From positions 1 to 34,953 of IMG/VR virus record IMGVR_UViG_3300010373_000097: a DNA stretch of 34,953 nt; one strand, 5' to 3'. Shown piece after piece: positions 5,492-11,066 of this stretch (position 1 is the stretch's first letter; every line of letters starts with the position of its first letter). This DNA comes from a virus. Below the pieces are notes generated by a model. That model was not told the DNA's origin and did not search any database. It was given only the letters and a program-made list of their open reading frames with translations. The position numbers and the translations under genes are program-made.

Positions 5492-5905
5492 CTAGTCCTC
5501 TAGTGCTGCAGCGTCAGCCACCCTAGCCATGTGCAGCTCCTCCAATGCCAATTCCGCTTCGACGACACGGCGGTATGCGCGCCGCTCGCTGGCGTCATCG
5601 GACTCTGTGATACCGCCTAGGGATTGGCACGGAATCGGGTTATTACGCCATTGTGAATCGTCTAGCGGCGCATGCATGGCACACCCTACGGCTGGCAATT
5701 GCTCCCAAGTCCCGTCGTCCCGCTGGACTTCGGTGCAACCGTCGTCTTCCCACACATACGTATAACCATTCTCTCGCGCCCAGCGTTCCGCTTTGGCTAG
5801 TTCCATCGCGCCGTGCATGCGACCCTGCTCCGCTGTTTCGGTCTTAGGGTCGTAGCTGTATCCCGCGTTGGTGTAAAAGAAGTCTCTAGCGCCTTCGATA
5901 CTCAC
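5492..5905 (-). CDS. Hypothetical protein, 137 aa
   Basis: The GTG at 5905 has a perfect AGGAGGTG ribosome site and overlaps the upstream TGA (GTGA). The protein begins MSIEGARDFFYTNAGYSYDP and is acidic and hydrophilic, with motifs ETAEQGRMHGAMELAKAERWA and TYVWEDDGC. The C-terminal third is a charged helix. I recall similar FFY-AGYSYDP-ET-GR sequences among phage hypotheticals, without a known role. It is the second gene of its block. Its stop lies 42 nt before element copy 2, and a partial copy of the element's end (TGCAGTGTCAAGCG) lies in that gap. Confidence 0.75.
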   Translation of the reverse strand: MSIEGARDFFYTNAGYSYDPKTETAEQGRMHGAMELAKAERWARENGYTYVWEDDGCTEVQRDDGTWEQLPAVGCAMHAPLDDSQWRNNPIPCQSLGGITESDDASERRAYRRVVEAELALEELHMARVADAAALED

Positions 5906-6219
5906 GATTGCACCTCCTCTATCTGCTCGGCTGCTTCGTCAAAAGCATGCTGCGCAAGCGCTTTGCAGTTGCTGCGCCGGTACAGATAGGCGAGACCCCA
6001 ATAGGCGTGTCCGTACGCGCCGCCGGTAAAGCTGTTGTCGCCGGTCTGATACGACCATGTACCGTCTGGCGACAGTCCGAACGTCACAAGCATGCCGGGG
6101 GTTGTGTCCTCCGGATCATCGCTGCAGCGGTAGTCGTCCGCTATCTGCGTCTTAAGCTCACGCAGCAGCGCGGCCCATTGGTTCACAATCATTTGCTCTT
6201 TACGCTGTGTGATTGCCAT
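5902..6219 (-). CDS. Hypothetical phage protein, 105 aa
   Basis: The ATG at 6219 follows GGAGGAA at good spacing and lies 22 nt after element copy 3. The core reads GMLVTFGLSPDGTWSYQTGD, then NSFTGGAYGHAYWGLAYL and a RRSNCKALA helix. The WSYQTGDNSFTGGAYGHAHW signature is one I associate with a widespread hypothetical family in phages and prophages of Xanthomonas, Burkholderia and relatives. Its role is unknown. It is the first gene of a coupled pair. Confidence 0.8.
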   Translation of the reverse strand: MAITQRKEQMIVNQWAALLRELKTQIADDYRCSDDPEDTTPGMLVTFGLSPDGTWSYQTGDNSFTGGAYGHAYWGLAYLYRRSNCKALAQHAFDEAAEQIEEVQS

Positions 6220-6241
6220 TGTCCATTCCTCCAGTGATCGG

Positions 6242-6286
6242 TTGACACTGACTACCCGCCGATTGCTCAGCGGGTAGGCGCTGTCA
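6242..6286 (-). repeat. Structured intergenic element, copy 3
   Basis: On the minus strand: TGACAGCGC, CTACCCGC, 10-nt loop, GCGGGTAG, TCAGTGTCAA. The 8-bp stem sequence is unrelated to that of copies 1 and 2 in its outer part, while the flanks are identical. The first TGA is the stop codon of the gene at 6284-6568. Confidence 0.75.
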
Positions 6287-6568
6287 GCACTCCCAAATGA
6301 CCTTGTGGCAGTTGCAGCAGTGCTCTTCTATCTCACTGTCGCCACTGTGCGTGATACCGTCTAATGCCCAGCCATCGCGCGCACGGTCGCGCGTTGCTTT
6401 GAACACTTGCCGATAGTTCGCCCGCACACACGGAACACACATCAACTCGCCATCAGACATCACAGCAGCCCAAACGTACCCGCCGTGCGTCTGATAGCGA
6501 CACAATGCCCGCAGTGCTTCTAATACAACTGACACACTGCGGCTGATTACGCGCCGCGCAGCATTCAC
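6284..6568 (-). CDS. Putative zinc-binding hypothetical protein, 94 aa
   Basis: I chose the GTG at 6568, which overlaps the TGA of the 31-residue gene (GTGA); a GTG at 6595 would add nine residues. The protein carries two Cys clusters, ELMCVPCVRANYRQVF and EEHCCNCHKVIWEC, about 40 residues apart. Paired CxxC-type clusters suggest a small zinc ribbon. I recall similar LCVPC...CDHC layouts in phage hypotheticals. It is the second gene of its block, and its stop codon is the first triplet of element copy 3. Confidence 0.7.
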   Translation of the reverse strand: MNAARRVISRSVSVVLEALRALCRYQTHGGYVWAAVMSDGELMCVPCVRANYRQVFKATRDRARDGWALDGITHSGDSEIEEHCCNCHKVIWEC

Positions 6569-6660
6569 GACAACACCATGCCCAGCGTGCACCAAACAAC
6601 CATGCCGGACAGAATGAACGTCACGGCACCCTCTACACCATCAACGATTGCGCTTTGCAT
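6565..6660 (-). CDS. 31-residue membrane peptide
   Basis: The ATG at 6660 follows ACAGGAG at good spacing, shortly after element copy 4. The peptide (MQSAIVDGVEGAVTFILSGM, then VVWCTLGMVLS) is one hydrophobic helix, so a membrane peptide is likely. Its TGA overlaps the GTG of the zinc-cluster protein. It is the first gene of a coupled pair; the function is unknown. Confidence 0.6.
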   Translation of the reverse strand: MQSAIVDGVEGAVTFILSGMVVWCTLGMVLS

Positions 6661-6686
6661 TGTCTGTACTCCTGTTGCTAGATCGG

Positions 6687-6732
6687 TTGACACTGACTAC
6701 CCGCCGATGTGCTCAGCGGGTAGGCGCTGTCA
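6687..6732 (-). repeat. Structured intergenic element, copy 4
   Basis: It has the same stem as copy 3 (CTACCCGC / GCGGGTAG) with an 11-nt loop, flanked by TGACAGCGC and TCAGTGTCAACCGATC on the minus strand. Copies 3 and 4 share about 28 nt at the downstream end. The first TGA is the stop codon of the gene at 6730-6951. Confidence 0.75.
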
Positions 6733-6951
6733 GCTGCAGCTGCTGTTTAGCTGTGCTACGAATGCGTGCGGATCAGCTTGCGCAGCCGGATCGATGAACC
6801 GCGCCACGGTGTCGCCGTCGATCCGTACCGCATACATATCCGCATACGCTTTCTTGAGCACAACCGCGCTAGTGCTCTCGACGATGAATCGACCGCCTAG
6901 CGTGCGGTTGATGATCGCCACCTTGTCGCCACGTTTGAATGTGTTCGCCAT
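6730..6951 (-). CDS. Small beta-rich hypothetical protein, 73 aa
   Basis: The ATG at 6951 overlaps the upstream TAA (TAATG). The protein starts MANTFKRGDKVAIINRTLGG and continues RFIVESTSAVVLKKAYADMY, a pattern resembling small SH3-like or KOW-like barrels (RGDKVxI...). No catalytic motif is seen. It is the second gene of the first block of the five-block array, and its TGA forms the first bases of element copy 4. Confidence 0.7.
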   Translation of the reverse strand: MANTFKRGDKVAIINRTLGGRFIVESTSAVVLKKAYADMYAVRIDGDTVARFIDPAAQADPHAFVAQLNSSCS

Positions 6952-7103
6952 TAGCGCACCCGTTCCACAGCGGCAAACGAGTACCCACCGCGCCGCAGTG
7001 CTGCCCGCGCCATCGCGTCAGCATCAGCCAGCGAGTAGGCATAGATAAGGCGGGACGACTCGCGCCCGCCGTGGATGACTGTCAGTCGGTACGTATGGAT
7101 CAT
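6951..7103 (-). CDS. Hypothetical protein, 50 aa (first gene of the block array)
   Basis: The ATG at 7103 follows AGGAG 8-9 nt upstream. The protein (MIHTYRLTVIHGGRESSRLI, then YAYSLADADAMARAALRRGG) looks like a beta hairpin followed by an alpha helix and a final strand. No motif identifies its function. It is the most upstream gene of the leftward array, and the gene-free region with a candidate promoter lies directly upstream. Confidence 0.65.
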   Translation of the reverse strand: MIHTYRLTVIHGGRESSRLIYAYSLADADAMARAALRRGGYSFAAVERVR

Positions 7104-7145
7104 TTGTCTAGGCTCCTATCGGTCAGTTGACTGCTTGACGACGCT

Positions 7146-7174
7146 AGTATGCCCTAACCCGTTTGATGGTGCAA
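7146..7174 (-). promoter_or_regulatory. Candidate promoter of the leftward block array
   Basis: On the minus strand TTGCAC (7174-7169) is followed after 17 nt by CATACT (7151-7146), a weak -35 and moderate -10, about 43 nt before the first ATG of the array. Spacing is ideal, sequence matches only partial. Confidence 0.35.
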
Positions 7175-7414
7175 CAGGTAGCGCGTCACACTTCTATAAG
7201 GTCGGTCGATGCCTGCCGGAGGAGCGTTTGGGACGGTTTCAGCATGCCGTGGCGATGGTCCAACGCACACTCGCTTATGTAAGCTCGAGCGGTTTTAGGG
7301 GTCGGAGTTAACAGTATTCGGGCGCGTACGTGTGATGCTTTGATGCTCGTGAGGGTCATTGGGCGTGCATTACATTTGACGATATTAATAGGTTTGCGAC
7401 GTGTTGGGGTATGC

Positions 7415-7518
7415 ATGCTCCACGCTCCACGATGCTCCAGCATGCTCCAGCTGAAGCATCCCAAAGCATGCTCCATGCTCCAGCATGCTTCACCACCCTA
7501 TAGGGGTGAAGCTGGAGC
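7415..7518. repeat. Iteron-like ATGCTCCA array with a long hairpin
   Basis: ATGCTCCA occurs at 7415, 7432, 7442, 7468 and 7475, with a variant GCTCCAC at 7424, ATGCTTCA at 7485, and inverted forms TGAAGCAT (7452) and TGGAGCA (7513). The right end folds into an extended hairpin: GCTTCAC (7487-7493) pairs with GTGAAGC (7506-7512), and outer GCTCCA (7477-7482) with TGGAGC (7513-7518). It lies in non-coding DNA between divergent transcription units. Such arrays can be replication origins or multi-site operators; which applies is not shown. Confidence 0.65.
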
Positions 7519-7790
7519 AGAGCAGAGCGGTTAGTTACGACCACAGAGAGCCGGCGCGCCGCGCAACGTCCAAGTGTAAAGTCGCTGTCACGTGCGCAAT
7601 TGACACCGTTACACGTCCATACGTCCATTTGATGACGCAACAGTGCGGCAGCACGCTGCGACGGTGACCGGTCACCCTCCGAGTGCACGCATCGACCATC
7701 CAATAGGGAACGGCCCAAAGGCGCCCGCCAGAAAACGAGCTCCCCGAAATCGCCTGGTCGTGCGCGCTCTCAGTCAGAACGAGAGATAGG

Positions 7791-7903
7791 ATAAAAAATT
7801 TTAATGAATTCATATGGTTAACTTCACACCGTATCACGTTCTAGCCGAAACACCGCCCCAAGTCTAAAACGCGATACCACCTAAATTTTTAAAAAATTCA
7901 AAC
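7791..7903. other. AT-rich tracts in the divergent region
   Basis: Two tracts dominated by A and T (about 7791-7821 and 7881-7903, the latter containing AAATTTTTAAAAAATT) stand out in otherwise GC-rich DNA. They could be a DNA-unwinding element next to the repeat array or UP-elements for the promoter that follows. Confidence 0.45.
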
Positions 7904-7957
7904 GCTTGCAAGTGATCTACTTGTCAAGCGATCACTTTCCATGCCATTATGGACTAT
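7903..7957 (+). promoter_or_regulatory. Candidate rightward promoter with overlapping palindromic operator
   Basis: TTGTCA (7921-7926) and CATTAT (7945-7950), 18 nt apart, form a moderate sigma-70 promoter. AAGTGATC (7910-7917) and GATCACTT (7930-7937) are perfect 8-bp inverted arms bracketing the -35. The small palindrome CTTGCAAG (7904-7911) lies just upstream, and GCTTGCAAG recurs at 8084-8092. This arrangement suggests a repressed late or lysis promoter. Confidence 0.45.
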
Positions 7958-8342
7958 GGGGAATCTGTTTTCGCGATCCCCGTAGCCTCTGCCCCTCGTT
8001 GACTCGAGATCCTGGGCACGCCAGAACAACGTGCCGGCCGTCACGCTAATCCGGCCCATCGAACTCCCCCGGCCATGGCCTCTGCTTGCAAGCTTTCCGG
8101 GTGCGCACCCTCGGCGGGTGTTGCAAGGCTGACGACAAAACTGAGCAATCCGAGCGTCATGAACTCGAGAGGCTCAGACAAACGGTCGGCCACCTATTCG
8201 GATCGGGCACCCTGCCGTCTATCGCCGCGACCCCTTGGCGTTCTGCCCGCGGCGCGCTGCCTTCTCCCGGCGTGACCGCATGGTGCGGCCGGGGCGCGTT
8301 GAGAGGGCGGCGGGGTGCCCCTCGTCACCACGGAGAAGACGT
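7958..8342. other. Gene-free leader before the lysis genes
   Basis: I see no convincing gene here: the open frames lack ribosome sites and look like GC-driven shadows. Two short perfect palindromes are present, GGCCATGGCC (8071-8080) and GGGTGCGCACCC (8099-8110). It could be a long untranslated leader for the rightward transcript. The rest of the gap (7175-7414 and 7519-7790) shows no gene or structure I can support. Confidence 0.35.
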
Positions 8343-8534
8343 TTGAAGCCTTGCATGGACTGCGGCGACTGGATCGTCGTGGCGTTCCTCGTTGCCTTCA
8401 CCACGGTGGGAGCCGTGTATCTGTTCAAGCACGCAAGTGATCTGAACTACGCAGCGTTCCTGGGCCTGGCGACGATCGCCAACGGCACGTTCCACTGGCT
8501 GCGCGTGAAGGACCAGAAGGTCGCCGACGCATGA
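8343..8534 (+). CDS. Holin candidate, two membrane helices (63 aa)
   Basis: I chose the TTG at 8343 because GGAGAAG lies about 4 nt upstream; an ATG at 8355 lacks a site. The protein has two hydrophobic helices, IVVAFLVAFTTVGAVYLF and YAAFLGLATIANGTFHWL, separated by a short charged loop, and a charged C-terminus. Size and two-helix topology fit a class II-type holin. It is the first gene of the rightward unit, followed at once by another membrane peptide and the Rz/Rz1 pair, which supports a lysis role. The exact family is not identified. Confidence 0.6.
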   Translation: MKPCMDCGDWIVVAFLVAFTTVGAVYLFKHASDLNYAAFLGLATIANGTFHWLRVKDQKVADA

Positions 8535-8638
8535 CCGCGCTGCTCGAAGGGATCGGTGCGGGCATCGGCCTGTTCCTCGCGTGGCTGCTGTTCATGGCGC
8601 TGCTGATCTGGCTCGCCGTGCGGTGGTTGCAGAAGTGA
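8531..8638 (+). CDS. 35-residue membrane peptide of the lysis cassette
   Basis: The ATG at 8531 overlaps the previous TGA (ATGA), and its own TGA overlaps the GTG of Rz (GTGA). The peptide (MTALLEGIGAGIGLFLAWLL, then FMALLIWLAVRWLQK) is one long hydrophobic helix with a Lys/Arg end. It may be a holin partner or antiholin. The tight overlaps on both sides make it very likely to be translated. Confidence 0.6.
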   Translation: MTALLEGIGAGIGLFLAWLLFMALLIWLAVRWLQK

Positions 8639-9144
8639 GCATCCTCGCACTGTTGGGACTCGGCAAGGTGCCGACGTGGGCAGTTGAGCTCGTCGCAGTG
8701 CTTGCACTCGTCGGTAGCGGGATCCTGTACTTCGAGCACAAGGGCGCAACTCACGAGCTTGCGAAGCTGCAGGTCTCGAGCGCGAAGCTACTCGCGAGTG
8801 CCAACGCGACGATCAAGCAGGAGACGGACAAACATGCGCAGGACGTTGCAAACAACCAATCGATGCTGGCGACTGAGCTTGCTGCCAATGATGCTCTCCG
8901 CGGTCAGCTTGATCAGCGCCTGCGCGACTTCGACGCCTATCGCCGTGCGCACCCCAACGTACCACGTCCCGCCCCCGGACCTACAGCTCCGGTCGCAGGA
9001 GAATGCGGCGCTCGCTCATGCGGCGACGTCGTTGAAGAACTGGCAATGCGCGGTGACCAACTTGCCGCCGACGCCGCAGACGTCAGTGCGGCCCTGCGCT
9101 CCTGTCAGCGTGACCGCGACGCCCTGACCGGACTTCCGAAATGA
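8635..9144 (+). CDS. Rz: Rz-like i-spanin
   Basis: The GTG at 8635 overlaps the previous stop. An N-terminal membrane helix (VPTWAVELVAVLALVGSGIL, about residues 12-31) is followed by a long alanine-rich periplasmic helix predicted to form a coiled coil (about 38-105). The C-terminal part has several Cys (GECGARSCGD, then RSCQRDRDAL). This is the layout of an inner-membrane spanin, which joins inner and outer membranes in the last step of lysis, and it resembles the DUF2514-type lysis proteins of Burkholderia phages. An Rz1-like lipoprotein gene lies wholly inside it in the +1 frame, strong support for this assignment. Confidence 0.8.
   Translation: MSILALLGLGKVPTWAVELVAVLALVGSGILYFEHKGATHELAKLQVSSAKLLASANATIKQETDKHAQDVANNQSMLATELAANDALRGQLDQRLRDFDAYRRAHPNVPRPAPGPTAPVAGECGARSCGDVVEELAMRGDQLAADAADVSAALRSCQRDRDALTGLPK
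8834..9127 (+). CDS. Rz1: Rz1-like o-spanin embedded in Rz
   Basis: This frame lies entirely within Rz. The ATG at 8834 follows AGGAGA. The N-terminus has Arg residues at 2-3 and a hydrophobic stretch (LSLLPMMLSAVSLISAC) ending in the lipobox ISAC, with the Cys at about position 30 as lipidation site. The mature part is Pro-rich (PTYHVPPPDLQ, NLPPTPQ), as in known o-spanins. An ATG pair at 8888/8891 would give a shorter signal peptide and is an alternative start. Full nesting within Rz, as in phage lambda, is known for spanins. Confidence 0.75.
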   Translation: MRRTLQTTNRCWRLSLLPMMLSAVSLISACATSTPIAVRTPTYHVPPPDLQLRSQENAALAHAATSLKNWQCAVTNLPPTPQTSVRPCAPVSVTATP

Positions 9145-9151
9145 GAACCTC

Positions 9152-9436
9152 ATGAAAGCATTCGTTGCCGCGTTCCTGCTGACGTTTTCAACTCTCGCCC
9201 TGTCAGCAGATGCGCCGGCAGCGCCCGCTGTCCAGCCGACTTTCACCGGCGTGGTCATCGTGGCGCTCGATCACAAGCCCACCGTGTTGATGTTCATCTG
9301 GAGTAACGGTGCCGCGCCGCTGGCCCTCAGCGTCAAGGATTGCGCGGACAGCCCAGAGTGCAAAGCGACGTTCGATCACCTCGCGGAGCTCAAGCACGTG
9401 AAGCTGCTCGATCTGGCGACCAACACGAAAGTTTAG
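9152..9436 (+). CDS. Small exported hypothetical protein, 94 aa
   Basis: The ATG at 9152 starts MKAFVAAFLLTFSTLALSAD, a standard Sec signal peptide with likely cleavage after ALSA. The mature part is about 75 residues with two Cys (in KDCADSPECK) that could form a disulfide in the periplasm. The family is not recognised. Position after the spanins suggests an envelope role, perhaps in lysis or exclusion. Confidence 0.65.
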   Translation: MKAFVAAFLLTFSTLALSADAPAAPAVQPTFTGVVIVALDHKPTVLMFIWSNGAAPLALSVKDCADSPECKATFDHLAELKHVKLLDLATNTKV

Positions 9437-9454
9437 TTTTCCACAGGAGAAGAC

Positions 9455-9793
9455 ATGGCACTTGAAACCAACGCCCCGGCGCAGCCGCAGGGCGAGTTGA
9501 TCGATATCGGCACGATGGCGGCCCGCAACCTCGTTGCGGCGCTCGAGCTGAAAGGCGAGAACGTCGAGAAGACCGTCCGCGACTCGATCCGGATGGAGAT
9601 CGGTGCGATGAGCACCCACTTCGCCCTCGCGCACGCAGAGCTTGAGACCGCCTACGAGGCGAACGTCCTCAGGCTGCGCAACGAGTACAAGCTCGCCGTC
9701 GTGTGGCTCGAGCAGCGCAAGACATCGATAATCGCTGTCGTGTCGACCACGTTCCTGCTGGGCGTTCTGGCAGGGCACTTCGTCAAATTCTGA
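9455..9793 (+). CDS. Hypothetical protein with a C-terminal membrane anchor, 112 aa
   Basis: The ATG at 9455 follows AGGAGAAG. Residues 1-85 are hydrophilic and helical (AARNLVAALELKGENVEKTV, then a heptad-like stretch). Residues about 90-110 (SIIAVVSTTFLLGVLAGHF) form a membrane helix at the extreme C-terminus. The cytoplasmic helix plus tail anchor could be an antiholin or another membrane-associated factor. Its stop overlaps the next ATG (TGATG). Confidence 0.65.
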   Translation: MALETNAPAQPQGELIDIGTMAARNLVAALELKGENVEKTVRDSIRMEIGAMSTHFALAHAELETAYEANVLRLRNEYKLAVVWLEQRKTSIIAVVSTTFLLGVLAGHFVKF

Positions 9794-10473
9794 TGTCGGG
9801 CGATTGGCTCGACATACCCTCGAAGGCTGCGGCGGAGGCTGACGCACTCGAGGACTGGCTGAAGATTGAGGACGCGAACGGCGGGCGACTGCGCCCTTCG
9901 TTCATGGCCCTCGTCGACTCGTGCATGCGCGGCACGGACCGCGTGATGGCTTGCGACGGGCAGCACTTGGCGTACCGTCCCTTCAACCGCGAGTTCGACA
10001 AAGAGACCAACCCGCGCACGAAGGAACGGATGAACATGTTCCTCGCCGCCGGGCACTACAAGCACGTCGGCACGTGGGACGAGGTGCAGGTCTACGAGCT
10101 GATGCCGGGCAATCCGTACCGGCACGAGAAGAAGCAGTACATCATCGGCCAGGACTACTGGAAGGACATTCGGCAGGCCGCGAAGGCTGCGATCGACCGG
10201 AACTGGTCGGACTACCACGACATCCTCGGCGCGATGGCGACCGCCCTCAAGAGCGGACGCGATCCGAACTTCGCTCGCACGATGTGGAGCGACACGATCA
10301 ATCAGGTTGCCATCGCCATCCGGCAGATGGGCGGCAAGGAAGCGCCGACCGAGAAGGAGATCAACGAGGGCTTCGTCGATATCCGGCGAGCTCGCGGCAT
10401 CAACGGTCGCAGCGACTTGGTCGTGCTGAACTCGGATGCGTTGCAGAAAGTTGGCTTCTCGAAAGGCAAATGA
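9793..10473 (+). CDS. Hypothetical protein of the packaging module, 226 aa
   Basis: The ATG at 9793 overlaps the previous TGA; a longer frame from 9703 would lie inside the previous gene. The protein begins MSGDWLDIPSKAA and shares the DWLD start with the small terminase next to it and the protein at 16139. It is alpha/beta, hydrophilic, with a segment HYKHVGTWDEVQVYELMPG and a C-terminal REINEGF-type helix (actual: EKEINEGFVDIRRARG). I do not recognise the family. Position just before the terminase suggests a packaging or maturation accessory. Confidence 0.65.
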   Translation: MSGDWLDIPSKAAAEADALEDWLKIEDANGGRLRPSFMALVDSCMRGTDRVMACDGQHLAYRPFNREFDKETNPRTKERMNMFLAAGHYKHVGTWDEVQVYELMPGNPYRHEKKQYIIGQDYWKDIRQAAKAAIDRNWSDYHDILGAMATALKSGRDPNFARTMWSDTINQVAIAIRQMGGKEAPTEKEINEGFVDIRRARGINGRSDLVVLNSDALQKVGFSKGK

Positions 10474-11066
10474 GCGACGATTGGCTGGACACTGCGCCGC
10501 GTCAGGACCTACTACCGACGTCGGCGCCTTCGGCGCCTCCTATTGAGCTTCCGACCACTTACCCGGAGCGCGTTGCGCTTGTCGAGGATTGCTGGTCCCG
10601 GTTGAGCCTGCCACAGAAGACGTTCCTCACGGCCTTACGTGAGCACCGCTTCAACGCTCGCGCGGCCAATCGAGCGGTCAATGGCGTCAACAGCACGAAC
10701 GGCTCCCACACGAAGTGGATGCACGAGAAGGATTACTCGACGATCGTGAAGGTCTGGCGCGCGGGCTATGCCGAGGACGCGCTGAATCGCGATCGGTTGT
10801 TGGCCCGGCAGGACGACATCGTCGAAACGGCGCTGACGCCCAAGCCGGTGTTCTGGCAGGGTGTCCCGATCGGAGAGGATATCGATCTCAGCGTCGCGGC
10901 TCGCGCCAACGAAGTGCTGATGCGTAGTGCCGGCATGTTCCCGAAAGAGGGCGCTGACGTTGGTGTGAGCGTGCAGCTGCCGACGATCAATGTCGAGCTG
11001 ACCACGCGCAAGAAAGAAACGATTGAGGCGACGGCAGTCGAGGTAGATCCGACGGTGCCGTCGTGA
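10470..11066 (+). CDS. terS: Terminase small subunit (DNA recognition)
   Basis: The ATG at 10470 overlaps the previous TGA (ATGA); its TGA overlaps the GTG of the large subunit. The protein has a Pro/Ser-rich start (residues 8-32), then a helical DNA-binding region (SLPQKTFLTALREHRFNARA through KWMHEKDYSTIVKVW) like small terminases that count helix-turn-helix repeats, and a C-terminal tail for binding the large subunit. The recognition domain is called from context as well as pattern, so the family is not certain. The first residues (MSDDWLD) match two other proteins of the module. Confidence 0.7.
   Translation: MSDDWLDTAPRQDLLPTSAPSAPPIELPTTYPERVALVEDCWSRLSLPQKTFLTALREHRFNARAANRAVNGVNSTNGSHTKWMHEKDYSTIVKVWRAGYAEDALNRDRLLARQDDIVETALTPKPVFWQGVPIGEDIDLSVAARANEVLMRSAGMFPKEGADVGVSVQLPTINVELTTRKKETIEATAVEVDPTVPS

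Noticed and set aside
6237-6696. TTGACA in the plus-strand reading of the elements as -35 boxes
   Set aside because: No -10 follows at proper spacing, genes here run the other way, and the motif is part of the paired flank.
7186-8346. Several 60-120-codon open frames on both strands in the divergent gap
   Set aside because: They lack ribosome sites, overlap each other, cover the repeat array and hairpins, and show no protein-like composition.
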